Origin: Stenogyne calaminthoides | Lineage: Eukaryota > Streptophyta > Magnoliopsida > Lamiales > Lamiaceae | NCBI GenBank assembly: GCA_037126765.1 | Contig: JBBCBC010000026.1 | Coordinates: 11,334,418 to 11,398,417 of the forward strand | Length of the DNA stretch: 64,000 nt | Direction of reading: 5' to 3' | Shown: in pieces, positions 34,513 to 45,557 of the stretch | Layout: each line of letters opens with the position of its first letter | Numbering within the stretch: the first letter of the stretch is position 1 | Made by a program: the position numbers and the translations under genes | The notes under the pieces: model-generated | The model's input: the letters and a program-made list of their open reading frames with translations, nothing else | What the model was told of the DNA's origin: nothing | Database searches by the model: none

Positions 34513-36997
34513 CAATTCATTTCCACTCATCGATCTTTATGTTGTTTTCATTCACTTCGATTGCCCTTTTCCTTCACGAAAAAATGAGATCGGTTCTTAG
34601 GTACCCATTTGGTGTAGGGTCCTACCAGGTTAGTTGTACCTTTTGGAACCCAAATCTGCCTAACAACTCTAATTACTTTAGAGTGACTGATTTGTCTCCC
34701 ATAAACATCTACATACACATTCACCAACCTAGGTGCCTTGGCAGTATCCTGTGTATGAGTGCCAGTCTTAGCATGAACATGAGCCTTAGAGTTCTTCTTG
34801 GGTTCAGGCCTTTTGTTCAAGTGCTTTGGCTTTTGTGTACCGGTCTCTGTCTCTGTGACTTGGGTTAGAAACCTTTACCCTTAGGTAAGTGGGGTTTAGG
34901 TTGCTGTCTTTGAAAATTGGGGTCTTTTCGATGTCGAGGACTTGGTCTTTTCGATTGAGAATATCTCTGGTTGAGTGTTTCTCTTCTCGAAAATTCCTCT
35001 GATGGTTCAAGTCTTGAGATCTCTTTAGGTTGGTATTCTTATCCTGAGGCTTTGATGTACTGGCTTGAAGATTTCCTACTGAGTGTTCAGGTTTTCTAGC
35101 ATTTTCCTGAGGTCTGGGCTTTCTTCCCTGAACCTTTAGTTTTTCTGAAACCATAGGTCCTTTACCCTTGTCTAAAACTATGGGCAGTTCTTCAGTAAGA
35201 AGATTAGATGCCACTGGTTTTAACAAAGACAGTCTTGGTGCTACTAGAAGCAACATTCAGAAGACCTTGTGAGGTTCCCCCTGGAATGTATCCCAATCCA
35301 GCTTTTATAGTTGCAGGTCTTTGATAACTCTGAATTTCATCTATCACTTTAGATGCAGAATTCAATAGAGCTAACTTTCTCTGCTCACTATCCTCACATT
35401 TCTTTAGAGTTTCATACTTCTCAAAGAGGTCATTGAACTCAGTTCTGATAAGCTGAATCTCTATAGTGGATTTCTCTAATTTTCCATTCAGGATCTCTAT
35501 CACCTTCTCCTTTTCTGAGAGTTGTACTTTCAGAACATCTAGTTCATCAGTAGTTCCCATCAATTGAGAAGTGATCTCAGCATTTTTAAAGTCTTTCCAC
35601 TTCAGATTCTCAACAGTCAATTCCTTGTTCTGCTCTTAAGTTTCAGTGAGCAGTTCTTGTAACACAGAATAGTCCTTCATAAGATTCTCAAATGAATCCA
35701 TCAGGTCAAAGTTACTGTTTACAGTTGAACTTGAGAACTCATGTGCTTGTGTAGGAGCAACAACAGAGATAGAAGAATTTACCTCCTCCACAGCCATAAG
35801 ACAGATATCATCAATGTCACTATCTGAGAAAATCTCATCTGAGGAACTGGAACCTTCTTCAGAATGTTCTTCTTCCTCAGCAATCATAGCTTTCTTGCTG
35901 GAGATCTTCTTGTCTCTCTTGGCTTGTCTTTTCTTTCTTTCTTTAGCACTCAGCTCAGGACAGTCATATTGAAAGTGACCTTTCTTCTGACAATTGTAAC
36001 ATCTGTTGGTATCATCATCCTGATCACTTTCCTCCTTGGTCTTGGAGTTCTTCTTCTTGGATGAGGATCCTTCAGCTTTCTGGTCCTTTCTTTTCTCAGT
36101 GTATCTGTCCTCAGCTTTTGAGTCTCTCTAGTACCTGTGATTCCTGTAATATTTCTTATATTTCTCATATCTGCTATTGAGTCTTTCAAACCTTCTTGCC
36201 ATCAGTACTAGCTTATCCTCCTGCTCATCCTGATTTTTGGCAAGTGAGTTCTCAGACTCTCTAGACTTACAGGATTTCTCTTTGGCTTTGAAAGCCACAT
36301 TCTTGCTAGATGAAGAATCATCTTTGTTGTTAGATTTCTTAGTTTTCTTGTCAATCACAAACTCATAAGCTTTCAGTTCACAGAAAACTTGTTGATATGG
36401 CATGGAATCAATATTTTTGGTGTTTTCAATTACCACAACATGTATATCCCATTTCTTAGATAATCCTCTAAGAATTTTCAGTGCCACTTCTCTCTGTGGG
36501 TATCTTTTCCCAGGAGCACTCAGATCATTCATGATGCTAGTGAATCTGACCTCAAGTTTGTCAATGGATTCACTTTCTTCCATTTCAAAGCTATCAAACT
36601 TTCCAATAGCAACAGAAAGTTTGTTTTCCTTAATATGATATGTGCCTTGACACATAACAGCAAGTGTGTCCCATATTTCTTTTGCAGTTTCACAGTGAGA
36701 AATCATCCCCATAAGACCATCATCAATAGTGATATACAAACTATCTTTAGCAATGTAGTCAAGATTGACTAATTTTCTCTCATCAGGAGTAAGTTGATCA
36801 TCAGACTTTGGAAATTCATCTCTGGGATCATTCCTCTCAGTATCAGTGATTATGGGATTCACAACAGTAAATTTGAATGGTCCTTCAGAAACCACTCTCC
36901 ACATTCTTTCATGTTTTGAATACAGATGAGCCTGCATTCTCAATCTCCATAGGTCATAGCTCTCAACAGAGAACATAGGAAGTTTCTTGGAAGGCAT
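34513..36997 (-). pseudogene. Copia B gag (Sirevirus-like, with CCHC knuckle and coiled coil)
   Basis: ATG at 36,997. The first 289 codons form the copia Gag core: FSVESYDLWRLRMQAHLYSK, then KEIWDTLAVMCQGTYHIKEN, and FDSFEMEESESIDKLEVRF. A CCHC knuckle CYNCQKKGHFQYDC (about 36,005-35,960) follows after a frame change near 36,130. An acidic Ser-rich tract, a coiled coil (KVQLSEKEKVIEILNGKLEK) and a basic Pro/Lys-rich tail to about 34,540 come next. Gag this long is typical of Sireviruses. Frame breaks lie near 36,130, 35,890, 35,636, 35,210 and 34,810. It lies about 110 bp downstream of the primer site. Confidence 0.8.
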
Positions 36998-37107
36998 GAT
37001 GACTGAGCCTTGTAAGATATCAGCAAACAGATCTATTCAGTAGACCACCAAAGTCTTTCAGCAAAATAGACCATGGCTACCAAAGCAAGTGGTCAAATTA
37101 AACCACT

Positions 37108-37119
37108 GCTCTGATACCA
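37108..37119 (-). promoter_or_regulatory. Primer-binding site of copia B
   Basis: Minus strand TGGTATCAGAGC, the standard complement of the initiator tRNA-Met 3' end, two bases inside the LTR boundary (…GGGACCAACA). This fixes the element's orientation. Confidence 0.9.
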
Positions 37120-37121
37120 CT

Positions 37122-39075
37122 TGTTGGTCCCGATACTAACGAGTCTCACACGTGTATGGGGGGGAACACGTGTTCAGTGATTTTTAAAACTTTTCTTTCA
37201 CTGAGGTCAGATGGGTCAAGTTATCCTGATGATTTTGCCCTGAGAAGCACATATTGCCCTCGAAGTCAAAGTCTCTTCGAGACAATGATCCCGAGTTTTT
37301 TTAGAAGCTTCGATTAGCCCAACTGAGCCTGAATTTTATCAGAGATCCTGAGGCGCTTGGATCAGATAATTATCTTACTGAACCCTCAGTAGAGTTAGTT
37401 TAGTTTGGTAACTATCTGTTCTAGCTACTCAAGTGTGCAGAATGGTTGGCCCTAAGTTTATACTTGTTTTAGCTTTGCTGAAAATCTTTCCTTCAATAAA
37501 AAAAAGGATTAAGGCCGTGATCAAGTTGATGCAAGTTCGATTGGATTGGTTCAATCAATATCGATGAATTATGCTTTCGAAGGAAAAACATGCAACATAT
37601 AATAATGCAATACAGATGAAAAGCAAAACAACACAACAATTATAGTGGTTCAGAGACTCAAGCTCCTACGTCCACTCTCTCTGATCTTCATAGAAATTCC
37701 TTAACCACTTCCTAAAGCTTTCTGGCTAACTCACAGCTTACTCACTTTTCTACCTTGAGTTTTCTGGCTAACTCACTGCAGCTTACTAACTCAAACACAC
37801 ACAAGTGTTCAGACTACCACAAGTAGCTTACTAACTTCTTCTCTAGAGTTTTCTGGCTAACTCACTGTAGCTTACTAACTCTTTACAACTCCAACTCACC
37901 AACAAAACACACACAAACTACCTTACAAAGGGTTTGGGTTTTGGGTTGGTTTCCAACTAGGATGAGATATCCTTTACAATAAGAACAATGTAAAGGCTAG
38001 GATATCTCTACTAAGCTTTGGATATTTTTTATCAATCTAGGCTTAGTGAATGAGCTCTCTCCAATGTGAAACACTTGGGAAATTCTAGAGTTTTCGAGTG
38101 CTTCAATTTGCAATAATATGAATGAACTCTTGAGTTGCTTTGAAATTTCCCGTGACCTCTTAATGTAAAGGGTCACTAGTATTTTTAGGCAACTTCACCA
38201 AGGTCACTCTTGAAAAACTATCCGTTGGAGGAGATAGCTTCATGAGTTTCCTCTTATGGTGTTTGATGAACGACTATTTTTAGGGTTTGAAAACTCCCTT
38301 GCATGTTTTAGGAAATATGCATTCATGTAGCCAATCACCAATTTTTGCAGTCTGGAACATAGTACTACTGACATGATTCAGTGTCCTGTCGCTTTCACTG
38401 TTAGTAAAGTACAGTGTTGTCTTCCTCTGATTGGATCTTGTCTTCTGTAAATGTAGACAAACATAACAGCTCTTTTTATTCAATCTCTCATAATGAGATA
38501 ACCTTAAACAACACTTGGACTTAGTTCCTTTTGTCTGCATATGAATATTTTGGGCAATATCTACTTTTCTGAATATTTGCGTTTTTCTCAGTTTTGTAGT
38601 CTTCAGATAGATATTATACAGTGCCTCTGAACATTCAAGGTTATCTTTGAGTATTCGATATCTTCTTGAGTCTTCGATAACTTCACCGGGTCTTGATATC
38701 TTTTGTGTCTTGATATCTTACGAGTCTTGATGTCTTACGAGTCTTGATATCTTCTTGAGTCTTGATGTCTTGATGACATACAGTCTTGATGTCTTGATAA
38801 CATCTTGAGTCTTGATGTCTTCGATGACATATTGAGTCTTGATGACATCTTGAGTCTTGATTCGTCTTGAGTCTTGATTTCTTGACAACTTCTTGAGTCT
38901 TGATTTCTTCAAAATCTAACCTGATCTATATCTGTTGGCTATACATGGTGCAGATAACTTCTGAACAATCTATCTTGGAAACCTAGACTCAGTCTATCAA
39001 GATTATCCTGAACATGTCATACTCAGGGGTTTTGGGATCTAATCAAAACTTCTTTATTAAAATCATCTCCCAACA
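37122..39075 (-). repeat. 5' LTR of copia B
   Basis: 1,954 bp. On the minus strand it runs from TGTTGGGAGATG to GGGACCAACA. It shares landmarks with 24,963-27,005 and 15,397-16,258. The part at 37,255-37,600 shows CGA/TCGA at sites that are CAG/CTG in the left LTR. Confidence 0.85.
38650..38910. repeat. Minisatellite within LTR B (right)
   Basis: Array of GAGTCTTGATGTCTT-type units equivalent to 26,503-26,745 but with a different number and order of variants. Confidence 0.85.
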
Positions 39076-39611
39076 AGATCCCTCTACTCTTTCTGATTAG
39101 TTTTCTGACCATTCTCGTCTCGATCCATCTTGAAGGAAGTCATCATTGGAATTCTGGCAGTCTTGCAGTTTTGAATTCCATACTTGGCCAATAGATTTCT
39201 TGTATACTTGGCCTGGCAGATGAATATCCCTTCAGTACTTTGTCTTACCTGAAGACCTAGAAAGTGGTTCATCTGACCCATCATGGACATCTCGAATTTT
39301 CCATGCATCAGCTTGCTGAACTTGTCACATAAGTTATGATTGGGAGATCCGAAGATAATGTCGTTCATGGAGATCTGAACCATCAGAATATCTTCTCCGT
39401 CTTCAATTCTGAACAAAGTTCTGTCTATTAGTCCCTAAGTGAACCCGATGTCTATCAAGAACTGAGATAGTGTATCATACCAAGCTCTGGGAGCCTGTTT
39501 CAGTCCATAAAGAGCTTTTCTTAAACAGTACACCTGGTTGCTCATTTCAAAGCCAGGAGGTTGTTCGACATAAACTTCCTCCGCTAGTACCCCGTTTAAG
39601 AAGGCACTCTT
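39076..39611 (-). pseudogene. Copia A pol, middle reverse transcriptase
   Basis: From the element-C junction the frame reads KSAFLNGVLAEEVYVEQPPG, then ALYGLKQAPRAWYDTLSQF. A stop near 39,435 follows, then GEDILMVQISMNDIIFGSPN and FEMSMMGQMNHFLGLQVRQS, ending KMDRDENGQKTNQKE at the junction with element B. The catalytic YVDD appears as SMND, so one of the two catalytic aspartates is lost. It continues on the far sides of the two nested elements (47,138 and 24,962). Confidence 0.85.
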
Positions 39612-41197
39612 TGTTAGTGTTAGTGTCTTAAACAATCTATTGTAAGGACATAATACTCGATGATATTTAGTTTGATTTAATATTATGGTTCATTTAATAT
39701 TAATGTATGACAATACACTTGTTTGAATATTATGTTTGATTGTTTGCATTTATTCATGCAAGTGTTCCCATGAGTCATTGATGTCATTGAGGTTATGAGA
39801 ACTCAGATGACTTAAGCATGATTCTCAAATGGCCCTGATCAAGGATCATCAAGAATGGGATATTGATGATGCAATTGAGATTGGTGTGTGATCTGCATCA
39901 TACTCTTAAAATCTCACTTACTACGAGATATTAGGTATCTCATGATGGATGCACAAATACCTTAGAGGGTATTGGTATACCCATTCGAGAAACCTTTTGA
40001 TGTAAGTCCACAATATATGTCTACGGGTGTCTCGGTTAGTGGGAGCAATGCGATACTCCTTTGACTTGAGATCAATACGCACGACATGTGTGGAGTGATG
40101 AACTTGACCATGACCGACGCTTGCACCCTTCCATGGGTAGATATGGCTTGGATTGGGATCATCATGAAGTGCATGTGCGTGGTAGTTGAGCCAAGAATAG
40201 GATTCATTCCTCAAAGTGGATTTAAAGAGAATACTCATCTTCTCGTCATAATTGGATCTAAGTCATCGGCCCATGCATGTCAACTTAGACTTTGTGTCTA
40301 AGTGTGACATACATGATCAATTAGTGATTAGAGATAATATGATTAATTTATTTGAATAGACACTTCATCATGTTCAAGACTTAATCGAGTATTCGCGAAT
40401 GAAATGAGGAAATCGTAATAGTCAATGTTTCAGTTACAGATAGTTGCATGTTTCTCGCAACGTGCCTCATATATTGAGAATGTCTGATTTATTGTCTAGG
40501 GTTCAATTAAGACCGTTAGTTTGACTAATCGCTCAATATATGAGGGCCTATGGGTCACACAACAAGTAGTTCCCTTTTACGGATTATAGTTGGTTGATTA
40601 AATCTTAAATTGGATTTAATATTTAATTTATGGAGAATTAATTAATATTAGATTAATTTGAAATTAATTATTATTAATTTTAATTAAATTGGATTTAATT
40701 AAATAGGATTCCCAATAATAATATATGGGATATTATTATAGGATTTAATATATATGGAATCAAATCCGTGGAGATTTGATATACATGTGAATTAAATCCG
40801 TAGAGATTTTATATATGGGAAATAAATCTAAGAAATTTATTTTATAAGTTTAGGGATTTTATTTCCTAACCAGGTTAGCTTAAGATTTAAGCTGGGTCTT
40901 CCCTATATATATGAGCTCTTGAGAATTCACAAATAACGTTAATTCATTATTCTCTCCATAAGATTTAGAGTTAGAATTTTCCTAGCAAATTCATCGGGAT
41001 TCAAGTTGGAAAATTCGTGCAAGTCCGTGATTGGGGATTACGTGGATACCATAGTAGAGAAATATGCGTACGATTTACTGTAAGGTTTCTCTTTATGTTT
41101 ACACATATTCAATTATGTAATTATATGTTCGTTGTTGGTGAACTTTTTATTTTTGCAGCGCATGTATTACGTGTTTACGTGTCTCTGAATTACAACA
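39612..41197 (+). repeat. 5' LTR of copia C
   Basis: 1,586 bp, TGTTAGTGTTAGTGTC to AATTACAACA. TATATATAT at 40,904-40,912 is a likely TATA box. Aligns with 45,558-47,137, 12,692-14,277 (inverted) and 53,793-54,681 (partial). Confidence 0.93.
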
Positions 41198-41198
41198 G

Positions 41199-41210
41199 TG
41201 GTATCAAAGC
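41199..41210 (+). promoter_or_regulatory. Primer-binding site of copia C
   Basis: TGGTATCAAAGC starts two bases after the LTR end: the initiator tRNA-Met complement with one change (A for G at position 9). Confidence 0.88.
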
Positions 41211-41895
41211 TCCAGCCTCTTATTTTTAATTGCATATTAAAACTGATTTTAATTAAAAAAATTAAAACATAGGGCACGATTTTGTAGGACAAAACCGCAC
41301 CCCCTTTGTTATTTTATTTTGGTCGCTTGGCTTCGTCCCCTTCATCCCAAAATTAGGGCTTCCCTTTGGGGATTCGCCGCTGCACAGCATGTCTCACCCC
41401 TTTCGACCGGCGGTGCTACGCTACATCGCTGAAGGCATGCGCTAGGTGCCGCGCCTCGCGACGCGTGTGGAAGCCCACGGTTCGAATCACGAATGGTGGT
41501 GCTCATCCTTCTTTTCACGGCGGTGCGCCTCCCTCTGTTTTAGCTCATTTCGGTGGTGCACCACCGATTCGTTCCGATTTAGGGTTTTCGTTGCTTGGGC
41601 ATCTTTGAGGCTTCACCGGTGTGTCCGTCTCAATGCGTCTCAAGGCGTGCGCGCCACCAGAATCAAGATGAATCAATGGCGGCATGCCGCCGACTCGATC
41701 GTCTTCCTCGTCTCGCTCTGGTTTCGAACCAGTTCGATTAAGGGGCCACGGCTCCGCGGCACCCCTTCCGCTACGCTCTCATTCATGGCGGCAAGTCGCC
41801 CGCACGCGAAGAGCAGCGATGGCGACTCGTGCTTGTTCGAGGGATTCAGATCTGGTGTTGTACAAACCCATCCTGTGCACACACACACCATTAGA

Positions 41896-41936
<41 letters not shown>

Positions 41937-43228
41937 GGTGTGCGATCAAAGGGTGGGGAGAGTGCACAAACCCTCCTATACAACACAGAATCCCCTCCCT
42001 TGTTCGAGCGGCAGTGCTCGTCGCGTCGATTCACCTATTTCAGTCGCCCCTATTTTTCGAACATGAATCTGGACAATTTTTTTTTTTGTTCTTGGTTCGA
42101 TTTAATGGGATTAGTTAATTAGATTAATTGTTATGAAACTGATATTCTGGAATTTGGATGATTTGGGTGTTTCAATTTTTCGGATTGGATTCGATTTGGA
42201 AGGGTGATGGTGTAGGAGGGCTGTTTTACAAATTTGATTTGGGACAGGCCCTCCCGTGCAAATTTCAGAAATTGCACCTGAGCCCCCGGAAAATAAAATA
42301 ATTAAAATTTAATTTTTGGAATTTTATTAGATTTAATTCTGAAATTAAAATTGGTTGGACTAAGACGATTAGTTGGATTAATCATATTTAATAATCTTAA
42401 AATTGAATTTTTAAATGAATTTAAAATTCAGTTTTCTAAAAGGATTTAGTAAAACCATCTGTTAACTTGTTTACTCGTTTAAATTAGTTAACGCAATTTA
42501 AGTCTGCATTATAACTGTTTGGGTAGGCGGTGCCCAATATTTGTCGGACTGTATTAAATGCTTGGGTAGATGGCGCCCAAATATTTGTTAGTCCGTATGT
42601 GTCATGCTTGGGTAGGCGGTGCCCGTAATTGCTCAAATGTGACTTAGATATCATGATGGATCTCGATTAAGCAATTAATACCCCGCCTTTAAAAATGTTC
42701 CTCGCCAAAATATGGTTTTCTCATTAATTTGATAAGATGTCTTCCATCAAATTTAAAAGTAAACCGGAGATTACGTTCCAATGAGTACTTAAAGACCCTC
42801 GTCTTTTGCTCGAATCTACATCTAACGGGACTTTTATAGGGACATGTAATGTCCCCGCTTGATGGTTTTAAACCAACTTAACTTTGTTTCGCTAGCCCTC
42901 GCGGGGAACAAAGGGTAAGGGACATCAGTCGAACTAGGTTCGACAAACTAGGAATTGCAGTTTTGCAATTGGTTTGGAGACCTACCAGTTATGTTATTGT
43001 AATGATCAGCCCTCGATGGGATTATGATAGTTGTAATGTGGATCCTAGTCCATTATAATTTATATTTGATATAAATTCAAACTTTTCCGATGAGGTCGTT
43101 AAGTATGCAAAAATAATATAGACAAAATAAACATAAAATAAAGGTCATGTTTATTTTGATTGCTGAATATTGATCATAGAAATTATGTGTTTAATTCCCT
43201 TTTATTTTATTTCTCTTGGTTAGTTGAA
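41211..43228 (+). other. Long leader of copia C
   Basis: About 2 kb between primer site and gag. 41,290-42,080 is unusually GC-rich for this window and contains recurring GGTGGTGCRCC-type words and a (CA)17 tract. The open frames across it (for example 41,446-42,066) show no domain. 42,300-43,228 is AT-richer and aligns with the leader of element D (54,682-55,341), including TGGGTAGGCGGTGCCC words repeated at 42,530-42,625. Confidence 0.6.
41897..41930. repeat. (CA)17 microsatellite
   Basis: Uninterrupted CA tract, preceded by a shorter CA stretch at 41,877-41,888, in the leader of copia C. Confidence 0.95.
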
Positions 43229-43900
43229 ATGTATAAGTGTTATTGAGATATGTTCTGGAAACAAACTAAATTGGCTAGGCCAAATTTTCTGGACTGGCAC
43301 CGAAACATGTGTTTGGTGCTAAGGCAAGAAAAGATTATGTATGTGTTGGACACGTCTATCCCGGTTACCCTTAAAGTTGGTACTCTGAGGCAGCCACGTT
43401 TGACGTAGCAGCTCAAAAGAAGCATCAATAGGATGCATCACAGACTTAGTGTGTGATGTTGCTCGGCATGACTCCCGAATTGCATAGGTAACATGAGAAA
43501 ATGGGTCCCTTCTAGATGCTCAAGCATCTGAAGGATCTCTTTGATTCTGATTCTCATTCTGAGATTTATAAAGTGATGGGAGATCTGTTCAGATGCCGGT
43601 TAGCTAAAGAACAGAAGATTTTACCTCATGTGCTAATGATGATAGGCCTAATTGAGAAACTTGGTAATTTAGGCATTGAGCTAAAAGACCAACGTTTTCA
43701 TTTATGCTATCCTCCATCGCTCTCAAATTCATATTCTGGCTTCATTGTGAACTACAATATGAATAAGACGGATGCGACCATGCCTGAACTTGACAACGTG
43801 CTCAAGACTTTTGAGTTCACTATCACTATGATGGTGTTAAAAAAAAGGAGCGGGTAGACAAGGATGTGTGCCTCTACTGTAAGTGAAAGAGGGCACTCGA
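43229..43900 (+). pseudogene. Copia C gag
   Basis: Aligns with the better preserved gag of element D. Recognisable blocks are VLRQEKIMYVLDTSIPVT, then MLKHLKDLFDSDSHSEIYKV and NSYSGFIVNYNMNKTDATMP. The start region has frameshifts (ATG at 43,229, breaks near 43,270 and 43,400). The knuckle at about 43,866-43,910 has lost two of the three cysteines (CASTVSERGHSKKDY). Confidence 0.75.
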
Positions 43901-45540
43901 AGAAGGACTATAAGGTTCTGTTTGCTAAAAGGAAGGCACTAGGTGCTTCTAGCACTAGAACATCTATGTTTGTTATTAAGATAAACATGTTCATTAATAG
44001 CGCTTACTGCTTTGTATTAGATACCGGATGTGGCTCTCATATTTATAAGAATATGAAGGGGCTCATGTATCTTAGGACAGTTAGGGCGGGTGAAGTCTTC
44101 TTACACGTGGAAATGAAACAAGAGTTGCTTATTGAACGTGTGGGGACTTATGTGTTAGACTTACCCTTTGGTTTTAGATTAGAACTTAATGATAATCATC
44201 TAGTTCTTTCTATTACTCGCAACATGTATTTGTTGCATTATGGATATTACGCGAAGGCATTGACTGTGATGAGACCTTCTCACCAGTTGCAAAGATCAAG
44301 TCCATTCAAATTTTACTTGCGATAACAACACACTATGATTATGAGATTTGGTAGATGGATGTCAAAACAACTTTCCTCAATGGAAACATTGATAAGGAAG
44401 TGTTTATGACTCAACCAGAAGGTTTTATATCTAAGCCAAATTCTAATCTAGTATGCAAGCTAAAGAGATCCATTTATGCATTGAAGCAAGCTTCTAGGAG
44501 TTGGAATATCCGATTTGATGAAGCTATCAAGTTTTGACTTCATCAGAAATTCAGAAGATACTTGCGTTTATCGTAAACGCAACGGGAAATATTATTTTCA
44601 TAATCGTGTATGTCAATGACATATTGATTTTGGGAAACAATATCCCATTAATGCAGTCCATTGAATTTTGACTTCAAAGACCCACAGGGATAGATCTAAG
44701 AGGATGTTGAGGCTGTCATAGTCCACCTATGTAGACAAGGTGTTGAAGTTTTTTGCGGTAGAGAACTCTAAGAGTGGGTCTCTACCGGCAAATCATGGGA
44801 TAAAGCTGTCAAAGAAGGATTGTCCTTCTTTTGAAGCTGATATCAAGCACAGGAAAGATGTCCCATATGCATATGCAATTGGGTCAATCATGTACGCCAT
44901 GACTTGCAATAGGCCCGATGTGGGCCTACGCTGTCAGCATCACTGGTAGATATCAACAGAATTCGGGTGAGTCTCACTGGATTGCTGTTAAGACCATTCT
45001 AAAGTATCTTAGATGAGCTAAAGAAAGTTTTCTTGTCTACGGTGGGCAGTCAGAACTAGTAGGGACTGGTTACACTAACGCATGTTTCCAAACATACTGT
45101 GATGATTACAAATCACAGTCAGGTTACGTTCAACTCTCAATGATGAGGCGGTCAGTTTTAATAGTTCCAAGTGAATCGACCGCAGATTCAACAACCGAAG
45201 TTGAGTACATTGCTATATTAGAAGCCTCAGGAAGGTTGTCTGGATTTTATAGTTCTCAAGAGAACTAGGGGTAGTTCTGAGTGTCAGTTGTCTAATAAAG
45301 TTATATTGAGACAACATTGGTGTGATTGTGCAAGCAAAGGAACCGAGATAAACAAGCATAAACGACCATGTACTTAGACTTATCATTTGATCCGGAGATC
45401 ATAACGATAGGAGAAATATAATTAAAATATATTCCCACATATTTAATTTGGCAGATCCTTTCACCAAAACACTGAGTGTTCATGTACACACTAGACATTT
45501 GATGGTCTAGGGGTTAGACATGTAGGTGATTGACTCTAGT
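43901..45540 (+). pseudogene. Copia C pol: protease, then RT-RNase H; integrase deleted
   Basis: Protease has VLDTGCGSHIYKNMKGL with intact DTG. At about 44,255 the frame jumps from the pre-integrase start (YLLHYG) into RT (DETFSPVAKIKSIQILLAIT), removing integrase. RT continues with MDVKTTFLNGNIDKEVFMTQ and YALKQASRSW. The catalytic motif is YVNDILILGNN, with Asn for one Asp. RNase H remnants (EVEYIAILEAS-like, near 45,200) extend to about 45,540. Several stops and frameshifts are present. Confidence 0.8.
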
Positions 45541-45557
45541 CCAAGTGAGAGATTGTT

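Larger units (their letters stand above)
24963..39075 (-). mobile_element. Complete copia element B (about 14.1 kb) nested in element A
   Basis: Both LTRs (37,122-39,075 as 5', 24,963-27,005 as 3'), a tRNA-iMet-type primer site, gag, pol and an extra downstream gene are all present in minus order. It splits element A's RT. The flanks AGAGC (left) and AGATC (right) may be a 5-bp target duplication with one change. The size, long gag with coiled coil and extra gene fit Sirevirus-type copia. All reading frames are broken, partly by the CHG-related pattern described in the findings. Confidence 0.85.

Noticed and set aside
26503..38910. Minisatellites considered as CRISPR-like arrays
   Set aside because: Units are contiguous without unique spacers, lie within LTRs, and the DNA is plant nuclear.
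41468..41490. Possible tRNA B box (GGTTCGAATC)
   Set aside because: No pairing T-stem, no A box at proper spacing and no acceptor stem; it lies in the GC-rich leader.
41446..42066. 206-codon open frame in the copia C leader
   Set aside because: It overlaps two other open frames and includes a CA microsatellite translated as Thr-His repeats. There is no domain, and it is not conserved in element D, whose leader lacks this part.
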